Shown here: positions 9,702-18,401 of the stretch, piece by piece
Numbering within the stretch: position 1 is the first letter of the stretch
Layout: every line of letters begins with the position of its first letter
Assembly: GCF_003285015.1 (NCBI RefSeq)
Contig: NZ_QMFB01000018.1
Span: forward strand, 110,406 to 174,405
Source of the DNA: Paenibacillus contaminans
GTDB lineage: Bacteria > Bacillota > Bacilli > Paenibacillales > NBRC-103111
Length of the DNA stretch: 64,000 nt
Reading direction: 5' to 3'
Made by a program: the position numbers and the translations under genes
Notes under the pieces: model-generated
What the model saw: the letters and a program-made list of their open reading frames with translations, nothing else
What the model was told of the DNA's origin: nothing
The model's database searches: none

Positions 9702-9838
9702 TTAAAGCCACTCTGCATTGCACCGCACCTCGAGGCCCAGCTTGCGCAGCTCCTCCGTTACTCTGCTCGCGTGCGAAATTCCTGAAAGCTCAGTTCCGAA
9801 TAATGATGCAGCTCGCGGCGAATGCGATCAACGTTCCC
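9702..9838 (-). pseudogene. N-terminal scrap of an M20-family amidohydrolase, frameshifted
   Basis: The last codons of the GNAT frame (VDRIRRELHHYSELSFQEF) are the classic start of an M20 amidohydrolase/peptidase (IRRELHxxPELSFxEFRT). Near 9770 one base appears to be missing: the match continues in the neighbouring frame as ASRVTEELRKLGLEVRCN and stops at TAA 9702-9704. No metal-binding core of an M20 enzyme follows, so only about 45 codons of that gene survive. Evidence of a deletion that joined two genes. Confidence 0.72.
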
Positions 9839-10186
9839 TCCAGCTACGTCTTCCGCCGCGATCACCTGCTGCGCCTCCCGCATGAGCGCCTTGGCGATTC
9901 CTATCCCGCGATACTCCGGCGCCACTCCGGTGCCCCCGTTCCAGGCCCATTTTGCGCCGTCAACCGTCTTGGTCGCGAGAAATAGGAACCCGGCAGGATC
10001 ATCGCCAACAAACGCTACAACCGACAACGACGGCTTGATCGAGCTGCCTGCGAAGCTGGCCAGCAGCTGTTCCAAACTCCTCGTCATGTCCGAATAATAG
10101 CCGGAGAAGCCGCGATTCCAAAGCGACAAGGCCTCGTCAAACGTACAAGTGTTCAAACGCCCGAACCGAACCGTTTCGTTGTCCAT
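9758..10186 (-). CDS. GNAT acetyltransferase, C-terminus replaced by M20 sequence
   Basis: The N-terminal part reads as a GNAT domain, with motif A at about residues 89-105 (GTGVAPEYRGIGIAKALM) for acetyl-CoA binding. After REAQQVIAAEDV the normal final strand and helix (the ALxLYEKxGF region) are missing and the frame runs into M20-amidohydrolase-like sequence, stopping at 9758. The protein (142 aa) probably cannot form a complete GNAT fold. The start has AGAGG 8 bp upstream, embedded in the palindrome AGAGGTATCCTCT that could mask the site. Likely a chimeric pseudogene. Confidence 0.7.
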   Translation of the reverse strand: MDNETVRFGRLNTCTFDEALSLWNRGFSGYYSDMTRSLEQLLASFAGSSIKPSLSVVAFVGDDPAGFLFLATKTVDGAKWAWNGGTGVAPEYRGIGIAKALMREAQQVIAAEDVAGGNVDRIRRELHHYSELSFQEFRTRAE

Positions 10187-10210
10187 AGAGGATACCTCTG
10201 TTTAAATAAA

Positions 10211-11497
10211 TTATCCGCTGATCTTGTTTAAAAGCTCGATCGCCCGCTCGACGAACAACTCGCCTGTTCCCGAAGGCAGCCGGTTGTTGGACGTCAACCG
10301 AGGCTCGTAGCCGCCGTTAGCAAACGCTTCGCGCGTGCAGATGTAACCGAAAGCGGAGCCGTTGCTCAACTCATTGACCGCCGTGTAAGGGAACGGAGAC
10401 GCCGCTTTGATCGCCAGTCCCAGTTCGACAAAAAGCTCTCCCGGGCAGCCGACTACGGCAAAAGGCCCAAGCTTGATCGCTTGAAGCTCAATATCCGCAA
10501 TCTGCTCGCCATGCTCATAAGCCAACAACACTTCGGCGGCGAACGTCTTCCTTACCTGGCTTTCCGTATCCGAGACGAGGCGCTGCCGCGCCTGCTCTAC
10601 CTCCGATTCGCTCGGAAACCGGCAGGCGATTTGAAAACCTACCTGCCCTACGCCGATTTCTACGTCGTCCGTTAACAAAGCCTTCTCCCTCGTCTTCAGC
10701 ACTTCTCCGGCGAGGACACGTCCCATCACCCGATGATGCTCCTGGTGTATGGGCCACTTGCCGCTGACGTCGATATGATTGATATTGCCGCTGGCGCCCA
10801 TCCAGAAAAGACTGACGACCTGCGCGCCGAGCACCTGTTTCAGCGACGCGCTCAGCTCTCCCGGGTAATCGGCGCTGTACAGCGTGCCGCCGACCGTATC
10901 GGTATGGCAGGCGTAATTCGTCACAACCCCGATCGGGTTGCCGTCCGCATCGTCGATCCGTACGACCAGCACTTGCGGATCGATCGGCCCCTCCGGCCGT
11001 TCAATGTCGGGATTGCCGACGCCCGGATTCATCTTGACTTTGCCGTCCTTCATCCAGAACCGCCGATTAAAGGCAATGTCCGCCTCCGTACCGGAAGCGA
11101 AGCCGATCCGCGCCTGTTTTCTGGTCCGGTAGGCGACGATGGCCGCATCCGCTCCCTTCTCCGTCAGCAGCTTCAAATATGCCTCGTCAGCTGATATAAA
11201 CGAATAGGTCACGACCGGCGGACCGGTATGCGTATGCGTTGCGGACACCATGATGGAAGACTCCGGTATGCCCGTTTCTTTATGTATTCGCTCCCGAATG
11301 CCGAGCACGACGCGACGCGGCAAGTCGATGCAATCCAGGGCGACCCATGCCGCAATCCCTTTCTCCGTTTCGGCAATGAGCGCCTTCGCGAACAGAGCGT
11401 CCATCACGCCGGTCGATTTGCGATCATTGAAGTAACCGGGCATGGAGCTTTGCAGCGCCGGCGTAATATCCATTTCCGCCATTCCGCAGGAGAGCAT
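10211..11497 (-). CDS. neutral/alkaline ceramidase-type hydrolase (N-terminal domain family)
   Basis: 428 residues that resemble the neutral/alkaline non-lysosomal ceramidase N-terminal domain: a start CGMAEMDITP, the metal-binding type segment ATHTHTGP, then NYACHTD, and GASGNINHID. There is no signal peptide, and the C-terminal immunoglobulin-like domain of true ceramidases is absent. Bacterial members of this short type are common in sugar-catabolic clusters of Paenibacillus and Planctomycetes and their substrates are mostly unknown. Probably an amidase acting on an N-acyl compound (inference). GAGG lies about 10 bp before the ATG. Confidence 0.8.
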   Translation of the reverse strand: MLSCGMAEMDITPALQSSMPGYFNDRKSTGVMDALFAKALIAETEKGIAAWVALDCIDLPRRVVLGIRERIHKETGIPESSIMVSATHTHTGPPVVTYSFISADEAYLKLLTEKGADAAIVAYRTRKQARIGFASGTEADIAFNRRFWMKDGKVKMNPGVGNPDIERPEGPIDPQVLVVRIDDADGNPIGVVTNYACHTDTVGGTLYSADYPGELSASLKQVLGAQVVSLFWMGASGNINHIDVSGKWPIHQEHHRVMGRVLAGEVLKTREKALLTDDVEIGVGQVGFQIACRFPSESEVEQARQRLVSDTESQVRKTFAAEVLLAYEHGEQIADIELQAIKLGPFAVVGCPGELFVELGLAIKAASPFPYTAVNELSNGSAFGYICTREAFANGGYEPRLTSNNRLPSGTGELFVERAIELLNKISG

Positions 11498-11627
11498 GTT
11501 TCATCAACCTCGCTTTAGTATAAAATTAGACCTTGCGCTCGAACCTTGTATCGCCACACTTGGGCCGTCGTTTCACTCGGCGCCATCCTGCATACGTCCG
11601 CGCGGTTCGCGCGCTGCAGCCGGTGAG

Positions 11628-13886
11628 CTAGTTCGTCACACCCCCGAAAGGCTTAAACATGGCATCGAATAATGAGATAGAACCTGACGCCGTTGCGGCG
11701 GCATCGATTGAAAGCGCCCCTAGTCCGGGATTTACAGCCGTTATTTTCGCAGCTGCCGGTATTCCCTGTCCTTTAATCTCGTCACCAACCATCCAAGCTG
11801 ATATATTGGTTAGGCCCGTTATTTGATTGCTACCGAGCGTTAAGGTTCCTATTGAAGCTGTATGCGCTTTGCCGCCTTCCGTACAAACCCACCCGACATA
11901 ACCTCCCCCAGCCGGTGAACGATTCAAGATTTGTTCCCCCGTGCGCCAAACCCCATATTCGGGAGCCGAGGTCAAAGTCCGATAGGTTTGAAGAGGAAAA
12001 TACGGCCGAATATCGTTCACATCATCTACCGTATACACTACTGGAGAGAAGTACTCGAATTCTAAGCCGCTCGCGGGGGATATTCCGAACGGATAGTAAT
12101 AAAGCATCGCATTGCTCGCCGACTGTCCCGCCTTGATGGCAGCCGTTATGGTCGCCCACTGGCCATTGCGGAAAGCGTCGCCGTAGCCGTATACATTAAA
12201 ATCCTCGATCTGTTGCGCGGACATTCCGTTATCGTTTAATCTGATATTTAGATACGGTTCGGCTGGCGTGCTGTTTTGCTTAAGCGTCCAGCATACGACT
12301 ACCCATTTTCCTGCATCGATCTGGATGTTCCGCAAGTCGGTCACGATTCCCGTTCCGCTCGTAACCCCGGTTCTCGAAAGCAACCCCGTTTCGTGTACCG
12401 GCGTTCGGCTTGCATGATTATAGGAAACCGTAGCGGATACCGACTGATAAGCCGGCGGATCGATAAAAGCGGGCTGCAAACAATCGGATCGTGAATACGT
12501 TATCGAGACGCTATTGTTGAGCAGCCGTTCGGACATCACCATTCCGGTCGTAAAGTCCATCTTATTCGTGTGCTGCGGCCAATAAGGATCCGAGCATCGC
12601 CCGGGAGCGGTCGCAAACAAATAGACGCGATGTGATGTCATGGTCCCGTAGTAAAAGTTCTCGCCGATATCGAACGGCCCTCTTGAACCCCATACTTCGA
12701 TGCACGCGTTGCCAACATTCGCTTCGAAATAATTGTTTTTGATCACGAGGCCGCGATACGAGTTCGAAACTTTGATCGGATCCCGTTGTCCTTCCAGCAC
12801 ATTGTGACAAATCGAAACATTATGCCCCTCAATATGAATGCCTCCCTGACCGGGCTCGCTATAACCGTTCTGCCCCCCTTCATTCAACTCATAAATAAAG
12901 CTGTTCCAGTGGCCGAATGAGGTTTTGGCAATCCAATTATTATGCATGGTCGAGGATTGGATGATCCGAATGACCCCCATCGACGCTTCGCTTCCCGAAC
13001 TGGCCGAGCTGGCGTAGAGATCGAAAGCCGTTTCGAATCCTTGCACGGATATTTTCTCGCAAAGAATGTCCCTGCTAAATTGACCGCTACCCCCAAGGTC
13101 GAATCCGAAGCATCGCTTGGCCTTCAATCGTCCGGAACCGCCGGTTGCGAACGTAAGGCCGCTAGCTTTAAATCCGTTTATCGGATTTGTGTGGGAAAGC
13201 CACACGCAGTCGCCCGTATGATCGGCGTGCAGGGTTGCAGGCACCTTGGAGTCGAATAGGGTGATCGGAGTCTGGATATTTCGGTTGCCGTTCCCCGATA
13301 ATGTAATATTGGAGCAGCGTACAATAAGCCGCGAAGTCGTCCGATAAGTACCCTCAGCGAAAAAGACGGTCCCTCCATGCGGAATGCTGTCCATTGCCGC
13401 TTGAATGGAGGCTGTATCGTCTGTCGTTCCGTCACCCTTGGCGCCGAACCATTTCACATGGACGACCCCAGCGACAAACGATCGTTTGAACCTGTCTCCG
13501 GAAGTTGAAACGAGTATCGTGCCCATATTATCCGCCGATACGGTATCAGCGGCATCGAAAGTAAAATGGCCTTCCTGTCCCGTGTCCTTAACATAGTAGA
13601 CAATGTCCGGATCTGGGGCCGTTAAGACGCGGAGTTCGGCAATTGTAGTCACGCAGATGCTGCTGCAAGCGAGCGTCATTTCGCTACTGCCGCTCATGGG
13701 GTTGCTATAATCCGTAACCGGTGGCGATTGCCCGAACGCCGTTCTTGCTGCAGGCCAGCCGCTGGTTACAGCCGCAGCTCCGGCAACGCCAATATAGGCT
13801 AACAAGCTTCTCCTGCTCAACCTGCCGGACGCTTCAGTCGGGCCCTCCGTATTCCCTTGAATCATTTGCCCATTACGCTCTTCCAT
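11628..13886 (-). CDS. Tat-exported right-handed beta-helix protein, pectate-lyase-3-like
   Basis: The start at 13886 is set by GAGGAGG 7 bp upstream (an ATG at 13907 is in frame but has no such site), giving 752 aa. Residues about 22-50 form a twin-arginine signal (LSRRSLLAYIGVAGAAAV). Around residues 140-180 is the pectate_lyase_3/GH28-like opening (VKWFGAKGDGTTDDTASIQA, GGTVFFAEGTYR), followed by a helix of parallel beta strands (NNYFEA..., ENFYYGT). The C-terminal 250 residues look like a beta-sandwich carbohydrate-binding or phage-tail-spike-like region. Probably binds or cleaves an acidic polysaccharide outside the cell; catalytic residues are not certain. Confidence 0.8.
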   Translation of the reverse strand: MEERNGQMIQGNTEGPTEASGRLSRRSLLAYIGVAGAAAVTSGWPAARTAFGQSPPVTDYSNPMSGSSEMTLACSSICVTTIAELRVLTAPDPDIVYYVKDTGQEGHFTFDAADTVSADNMGTILVSTSGDRFKRSFVAGVVHVKWFGAKGDGTTDDTASIQAAMDSIPHGGTVFFAEGTYRTTSRLIVRCSNITLSGNGNRNIQTPITLFDSKVPATLHADHTGDCVWLSHTNPINGFKASGLTFATGGSGRLKAKRCFGFDLGGSGQFSRDILCEKISVQGFETAFDLYASSASSGSEASMGVIRIIQSSTMHNNWIAKTSFGHWNSFIYELNEGGQNGYSEPGQGGIHIEGHNVSICHNVLEGQRDPIKVSNSYRGLVIKNNYFEANVGNACIEVWGSRGPFDIGENFYYGTMTSHRVYLFATAPGRCSDPYWPQHTNKMDFTTGMVMSERLLNNSVSITYSRSDCLQPAFIDPPAYQSVSATVSYNHASRTPVHETGLLSRTGVTSGTGIVTDLRNIQIDAGKWVVVCWTLKQNSTPAEPYLNIRLNDNGMSAQQIEDFNVYGYGDAFRNGQWATITAAIKAGQSASNAMLYYYPFGISPASGLEFEYFSPVVYTVDDVNDIRPYFPLQTYRTLTSAPEYGVWRTGEQILNRSPAGGGYVGWVCTEGGKAHTASIGTLTLGSNQITGLTNISAWMVGDEIKGQGIPAAAKITAVNPGLGALSIDAAATASGSISLFDAMFKPFGGVTN

Positions 13887-13960
13887 GCTCCATCCTCCTC
13901 TTCCCAAGTGAGAAAATAGATGCAGGCGAATTCTTAGATGGTCGGCGATCGCGATAACGA

Positions 13961-15445
13961 CTAGCCGCTCATTGTAACTGTCTTTACGGCCGTAAAAAAC
14001 TCAATGGCTGCCTGGCCCTGTTCACGGGAATGCGAGCTTGACTGCTTCATGCCGCCAAAGGGCGCTTGCAGCTCAACGCCGGCACTTTCTCCATTGATGC
14101 GGACAAGTCCTGCTTCAATCTCCTGAATAAATATCATCGTTTCCGACAGGTTCTTGCTGAACAGCGAAGCGCTAAGCCCAAAGCGAACATCATTGGCCAG
14201 TTGAATCGCCTCTTTCAACGTGTCCGCCTTCATCAGCACCAATACAGGGCCAAAAATTTCCTCCTGGGCGATTGTCATCTCCGATCGCACTTCATCGAAC
14301 AAGGTAGGCTCGACGAAATACCCGTTTGCAAAGCATTCGCCCTGGGGCTGCCCGCCCCCGATAAGAAGACGGGCTCCTTCCTCTTTACCCTTCTGAATAA
14401 ATCCAAGCACTCTCTCTAATTGAGCTTTGCCGGCTAGCGGCCCCATCCATGTATCCGCGTCCATACCGTTTCCAATCTTGATCCGCTTGATCCTTTCCAC
14501 CAATCGTTCAAGGAACGGCTCATAAATACGGCTTAGTACGATTACTCTGCTGGTTGCCGTGCATTTTTGTCCGGTTGAGCGCATGGCGCCGGCGATCGTC
14601 AGTTCCGCAGCTTGATCGAGATCGGCATGCTCCGTTACGATAACCGGATTTTTGCCGCCCATTTCAAGCTGGACCTTCGCCCCTCGGGAAAGTGCCGATA
14701 TCCCGATGCGCTTTCCGACGTTATTCGATCCCGTAAATGTAATGGCCTGTACATCGGGGTGCTCCACAAGCGCCTGTCCAACCCCAGTTCCGCTTCCTGT
14801 TACCATATTGATAACGCCCGGAGGAAAGCCTGCATCCGCAAATGCTTCAACGATTTTGGCGGCCGTAATTCCCGTTTCGGCGGCAGGCTTCAGGACAACG
14901 GTATTTCCGTAGACAAGGGCCGGCACCAGCTTCCATAGCGGAATCGCAACCGGAAAATTCCACGGCGTGATGACGCCCACGACGCCTAACGGCACGCGAG
15001 TGGTAAATAACAGGTTTGTGCTCTCCCCCGAAGGAATCACATCGCCGGTTTTGCGCAATCCTTCTCCGGCATAATACCGCAGTATCGCGGTCCCCCGCGC
15101 CGTTTCCGCGAATGCCTCGGCATACGTTTTACCCATCTCACGGGTCATCGTCTGCGCGATGTCTGCTTTTCGTTCATCAAGCAGGTCCGCCGCTTTGATC
15201 AAATAAGCGGCCCGCTGCATACCGGATAGCCGCTTCCACGCGCCGAATGTTTGCTTCGCAGCACGCACCGCCGCATTCACATCTTCCGCGTCGGACTCTT
15301 GAACAAACCCGACAGTCTCCCGGGTATCGGCAGGGTTTACATTCCGAAGCAACCGCCCTGTCCCGGATGCCTGCCAGACGCCGTCTATATAATTAAGATA
15401 GGTTGTCGGTAGCTTCTCTTGTTCAAGATCGGGTTGATCTATCAT
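13961..15445 (-). CDS. gucD: aldehyde dehydrogenase, probable 2-oxoglutarate semialdehyde dehydrogenase (GucD/YcbD-like)
   Basis: A full-length 494-residue ALDH with the general base Glu261 (QLEMGGKNP) and catalytic nucleophile Cys295 (TGQKCTATS). As far as I remember the B. subtilis YcbD/GucD protein, long stretches agree, e.g. GEGLRKTGDVIPS, TPWNFPVAIP, TFTGSN and SAGVELQAPFGGMKQSSS. That enzyme oxidises 2-oxoglutarate semialdehyde to 2-oxoglutarate with NAD(P)+, the last step of glucarate, galactarate or pentonate breakdown. AAGGAGA lies 7 bp before the ATG. It is the strongest hint that this cluster feeds a sugar acid into the TCA cycle. Confidence 0.85.
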   Translation of the reverse strand: MIDQPDLEQEKLPTTYLNYIDGVWQASGTGRLLRNVNPADTRETVGFVQESDAEDVNAAVRAAKQTFGAWKRLSGMQRAAYLIKAADLLDERKADIAQTMTREMGKTYAEAFAETARGTAILRYYAGEGLRKTGDVIPSGESTNLLFTTRVPLGVVGVITPWNFPVAIPLWKLVPALVYGNTVVLKPAAETGITAAKIVEAFADAGFPPGVINMVTGSGTGVGQALVEHPDVQAITFTGSNNVGKRIGISALSRGAKVQLEMGGKNPVIVTEHADLDQAAELTIAGAMRSTGQKCTATSRVIVLSRIYEPFLERLVERIKRIKIGNGMDADTWMGPLAGKAQLERVLGFIQKGKEEGARLLIGGGQPQGECFANGYFVEPTLFDEVRSEMTIAQEEIFGPVLVLMKADTLKEAIQLANDVRFGLSASLFSKNLSETMIFIQEIEAGLVRINGESAGVELQAPFGGMKQSSSHSREQGQAAIEFFTAVKTVTMSG

Positions 15446-15470
15446 AGTCCGGTCTCCTTCTTGAATGGTT

Positions 15471-16463
15471 TTATCGTTCTCTAAGGCTCTTCTCTATGGC
15501 TTTCGTGAGCGCGAGGCTTCCGATTCCCTCATCAACCCCAGGAACACACGGAGTATTTGTACGAATACTCGCGATAAATTTACCCAATTGAATGCTGAAG
15601 CAGGAAGCCGCCCAGTCTTCCTCCAGCTTGACGGTTTCTGTAATCTCGCCCGTCTTCAACTGTACATATTGGTCGAAGCGGTCAAAAATGGCGATGCCTT
15701 TGGGGCCCACGATCTCGAATTCTCCTTTAGGGAATTTCGGGAGAAACCAGCCAATCTCTACTTTGGCAATATCCCCATTCTCAAAACGGATAACCGAAAG
15801 ATCGTAATTCGTCGTTGGGAACTCTGTACGTGTACGAATACCGAAAGACTCTACTGCCGTCACCGGAGATTCCGCAAGAAACTGTAGAAAATCGGCAACA
15901 TGAGCACCATCGTGAATCGAGGGCGATCCATGCTGCATGGTTCGATAGATTCGATCATAATGCTCCGGATTGCCCGTCGGGTCCCAACTTTCATCAAAAA
16001 TACCCAATCGATAGACAAGCGGCGATCCGAGCTTCCCTTGCTTAATCCACTCTCTCAAGGTTTCAAGAAGCGGGCCATGTCTGTATGTAAATCCGACTTG
16101 AACCTTGTATCCTGTTGCACGCTCTGTTTCCCGCACCTTTTCGGCTGTGTTTACATCTACAGCCATCGGTTTTTCGCACAAAACATGTTTGCCCGCCTGC
16201 AGACTCTCCATGGTCAAATGAGGCGTCACCCACGGAGGCGTGCAAATGACAACCGCATCCAATGATTCGTTTTGCAGCAGCTCCCGATAATCGGCAGTCG
16301 CAATCGGTACCTGATATTGCTCTGCCAGATGCCTTGCCCGCTGAAGATCCGCGTCGCAGAGCGCTGCTAATCGTACATCCGAACAAGCCGATAACGCGGG
16401 AATATGCCGGGTGGCGGCAATATCGCCGCAGCCGATAACGCCAATGCGAAGCGATTCGTTCAT
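15471..16463 (-). CDS. Gfo/Idh/MocA-family NAD(P)-dependent oxidoreductase
   Basis: 330 residues with an N-terminal Rossmann dinucleotide site (IGVIGCGDIAATRHI) and the CEKPMAVD motif carrying the family's catalytic lysine at about residues 95-102, followed by the alpha/beta substrate domain. Family enzymes oxidise or epimerise sugars, inositols or sugar acids. It starts behind AAGGAAGGA and is separated from the neighbouring dehydrogenase gene by 25 bp, so it belongs to the same transcript. Confidence 0.9.
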   Translation of the reverse strand: MNESLRIGVIGCGDIAATRHIPALSACSDVRLAALCDADLQRARHLAEQYQVPIATADYRELLQNESLDAVVICTPPWVTPHLTMESLQAGKHVLCEKPMAVDVNTAEKVRETERATGYKVQVGFTYRHGPLLETLREWIKQGKLGSPLVYRLGIFDESWDPTGNPEHYDRIYRTMQHGSPSIHDGAHVADFLQFLAESPVTAVESFGIRTRTEFPTTNYDLSVIRFENGDIAKVEIGWFLPKFPKGEFEIVGPKGIAIFDRFDQYVQLKTGEITETVKLEEDWAASCFSIQLGKFIASIRTNTPCVPGVDEGIGSLALTKAIEKSLRER

Positions 16464-16528
16464 TAGACTCTATCCTTCCTTATAACGCAGTCTCTAGCAG
16501 CAGGCCTCCCACTTCAATAAGAAAGCCG

Positions 16529-17458
16529 TCAGCTGCAAGGAAGTCCCAGGTCCACGGCCTGAGGATCTGACATTTTCAGTTCGGGATGATAACGCTTGAT
16601 AAAGTCGCAACCTATTTTAGCCCGGCGCACCCGTTCGCGTGAAAGCCTTACGGCCGTTTCCTCCAGATGAGTGCCTGAAGGGTAAATATTAGGGGAATTT
16701 CGCAGACCAAACTTAATATACACTGGAGCAGCCACACGAATGATTTCAACAATTTCGTAGTAACGGATATAGCCGCCGAAATCATCCGGCACTTCCACAT
16801 AAAGATCGATAGGGATATCGACAGCCTGTCGAATTGCGGCTAACTTAGCCAACGTCAAATCGGTAGGCACGTTATACGTGTCCGCCCCGTAACCCTCCAT
16901 CAGCTTAATCGAAATCGGGTTACAGGCCCCCATCGACACGGACACCTTAACCACTAGATCGCTTGGAAGCTCCCCGGCTTTCTTGCATTCATTCACCGCC
17001 CATAACACACCTTCATCGGCGACAAGCACGCCGCGTATGCCTAACGCGCACGCTCGTTTCACATCTTCAATGGCATAAATGACCTGGTCCATCCCGGACG
17101 AACGAAGCCCGATGCTCTTTCCGCCCGGAGTCAGCGTCTGCGCATAAATGTCATAGGTTGCGCGAGGGCCGACAAACAGGCTGATTTCCATATGATTTGC
17201 TTTGCCAATGCGCGCCATCTCCTGAATTTCGTCATCCGTCAGCAGCATAATGCCGCTACCTTGCGAAATACGGTGGACGACAACTTCGTATTCCTTGGCA
17301 GCCTCTATCACAGACAGCAGCGCTTTCGGTCCTTCCACGGAAGGGATTTCGATACGGTACTGAGCACCATCCGGAAACGTTTTGGTCGAGCTGGGCAGAT
17401 GATGGAGATCGCCTTCGGGAAACCCGCGCTCCAGCATAAACTTTTTGGTGCTATTCAT
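16529..17458 (-). CDS. TIM-barrel protein resembling the U32 peptidase-like family
   Basis: 309 residues, no signal peptide. Conserved-looking segments are FPDGAQYRIEIPSVEG, VVHRISQGSGIMLLTDDEI, ISLFVGPRA, LRSSGMDQV and IYIKFGLRNSPNIYPSGTHL, spaced like strand-loop elements of a TIM barrel. I recall similar sequences annotated as U32-family peptidase, but the typical U32 signature is not obvious, so this is tentative. It lies between an amidohydrolase and a sugar oxidoreductase, pointing to a metabolic lyase or aldolase-like role rather than proteolysis (inference). GGGGGAGG precedes the ATG. Confidence 0.6.
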   Translation of the reverse strand: MNSTKKFMLERGFPEGDLHHLPSSTKTFPDGAQYRIEIPSVEGPKALLSVIEAAKEYEVVVHRISQGSGIMLLTDDEIQEMARIGKANHMEISLFVGPRATYDIYAQTLTPGGKSIGLRSSGMDQVIYAIEDVKRACALGIRGVLVADEGVLWAVNECKKAGELPSDLVVKVSVSMGACNPISIKLMEGYGADTYNVPTDLTLAKLAAIRQAVDIPIDLYVEVPDDFGGYIRYYEIVEIIRVAAPVYIKFGLRNSPNIYPSGTHLEETAVRLSRERVRRAKIGCDFIKRYHPELKMSDPQAVDLGLPCS

Positions 17459-17477
17459 CTTTTTTCTTCCTCCCCCG

Positions 17478-18317
17478 TCAGGCTAACCCCAATAATTCGA
17501 TCGTATTTCTGTTCACCATATTATCGATCACTCTATCGGGAATTCGCGGCAAATTAGTCCCTGCCACCATATCATTCAAGGCATATAACGTCTTAAGCGT
17601 ATGGTTAGTATCAAAAAACGGAAAGTCCGTTCCAAATAACAGTTTATCTTCAATACCATACTCAACAGCTTCAATCAGAGCATTGTAGGCTTGCCACGGG
17701 CGGCCGGCCAGTGCGGAAATATCGGTGAACAAGTTCGGATGCTTCCTGACAACACTGATCGCTTCCCCGGTCCAGGGATGCCCGAGATGGGCAATAATCA
17801 TTTTCAAATGAGGAAAAGCTCTCGCTACAGGGTCCAGATCGGCCGGCCTTGATTTTTCCAAAGGTCCTTCCGGTACAAATGATGTGCCCTGATGCCACAA
17901 AATGGGCACCTTCAATTCCTGCGCCTTCGCATAGAGGGGAAAACAATAGTTATCCAGCGGGTGAAAATTTTGATAGATGGGGCCTAGCTTTAATCCCTTC
18001 AAATTCATATCCTTGATGCAGGTTTCCAGTATTGCCGGGGCGCCTGCCCGGTTGGGGTCTACACTCGCAAATCCGAATAATCGGGTCGGGTTTTCGCTTA
18101 CATAGTGAGCCACGTACTCATTTGGCACCTCGAAGCCTACAGCCGGAGCATCGAATGCCAGCACAATGGCGCCACTGCACTGCTTCATGGCCTCTCTATG
18201 CTCGGCAGGCGTACAAGCCAGACGAAAATCTTCCCCCCATGCCCGCTGGGCAGCCCTTAAAAATGAACCCGATATATGATGCCTCTCGGCTAAATGGGTA
18301 TGACAATCAAAAACCAT
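17478..18317 (-). CDS. amidohydrolase-family protein (amidohydrolase 2 / TIM-barrel metal hydrolase)
   Basis: 279 residues that begin MVFDCHTHL, the strand-1 HxH metal site. LGPIYQNFHPLDN, PILWHQGT, IIAHLGHPW and LLFGTDFPF supply the later His and Asp ligands, and match the PF04909 type (decarboxylases, lactonases). AGGAGGAGA is just before the ATG. In sugar-acid clusters these proteins often open lactones. It is flanked by the enolase-superfamily enzyme and the barrel protein, which supports a lactonase or C-C lyase role (inference). Confidence 0.85.
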   Translation of the reverse strand: MVFDCHTHLAERHHISGSFLRAAQRAWGEDFRLACTPAEHREAMKQCSGAIVLAFDAPAVGFEVPNEYVAHYVSENPTRLFGFASVDPNRAGAPAILETCIKDMNLKGLKLGPIYQNFHPLDNYCFPLYAKAQELKVPILWHQGTSFVPEGPLEKSRPADLDPVARAFPHLKMIIAHLGHPWTGEAISVVRKHPNLFTDISALAGRPWQAYNALIEAVEYGIEDKLLFGTDFPFFDTNHTLKTLYALNDMVAGTNLPRIPDRVIDNMVNRNTIELLGLA

Positions 18318-18401
18318 CTTCTCTCCTCCTGGCGGGCCCCAATCTCTTTAACGGCCATTCCACACTTGGCCATCATGCTCTGAACAATAAGAGAAGCTTC
18401 A

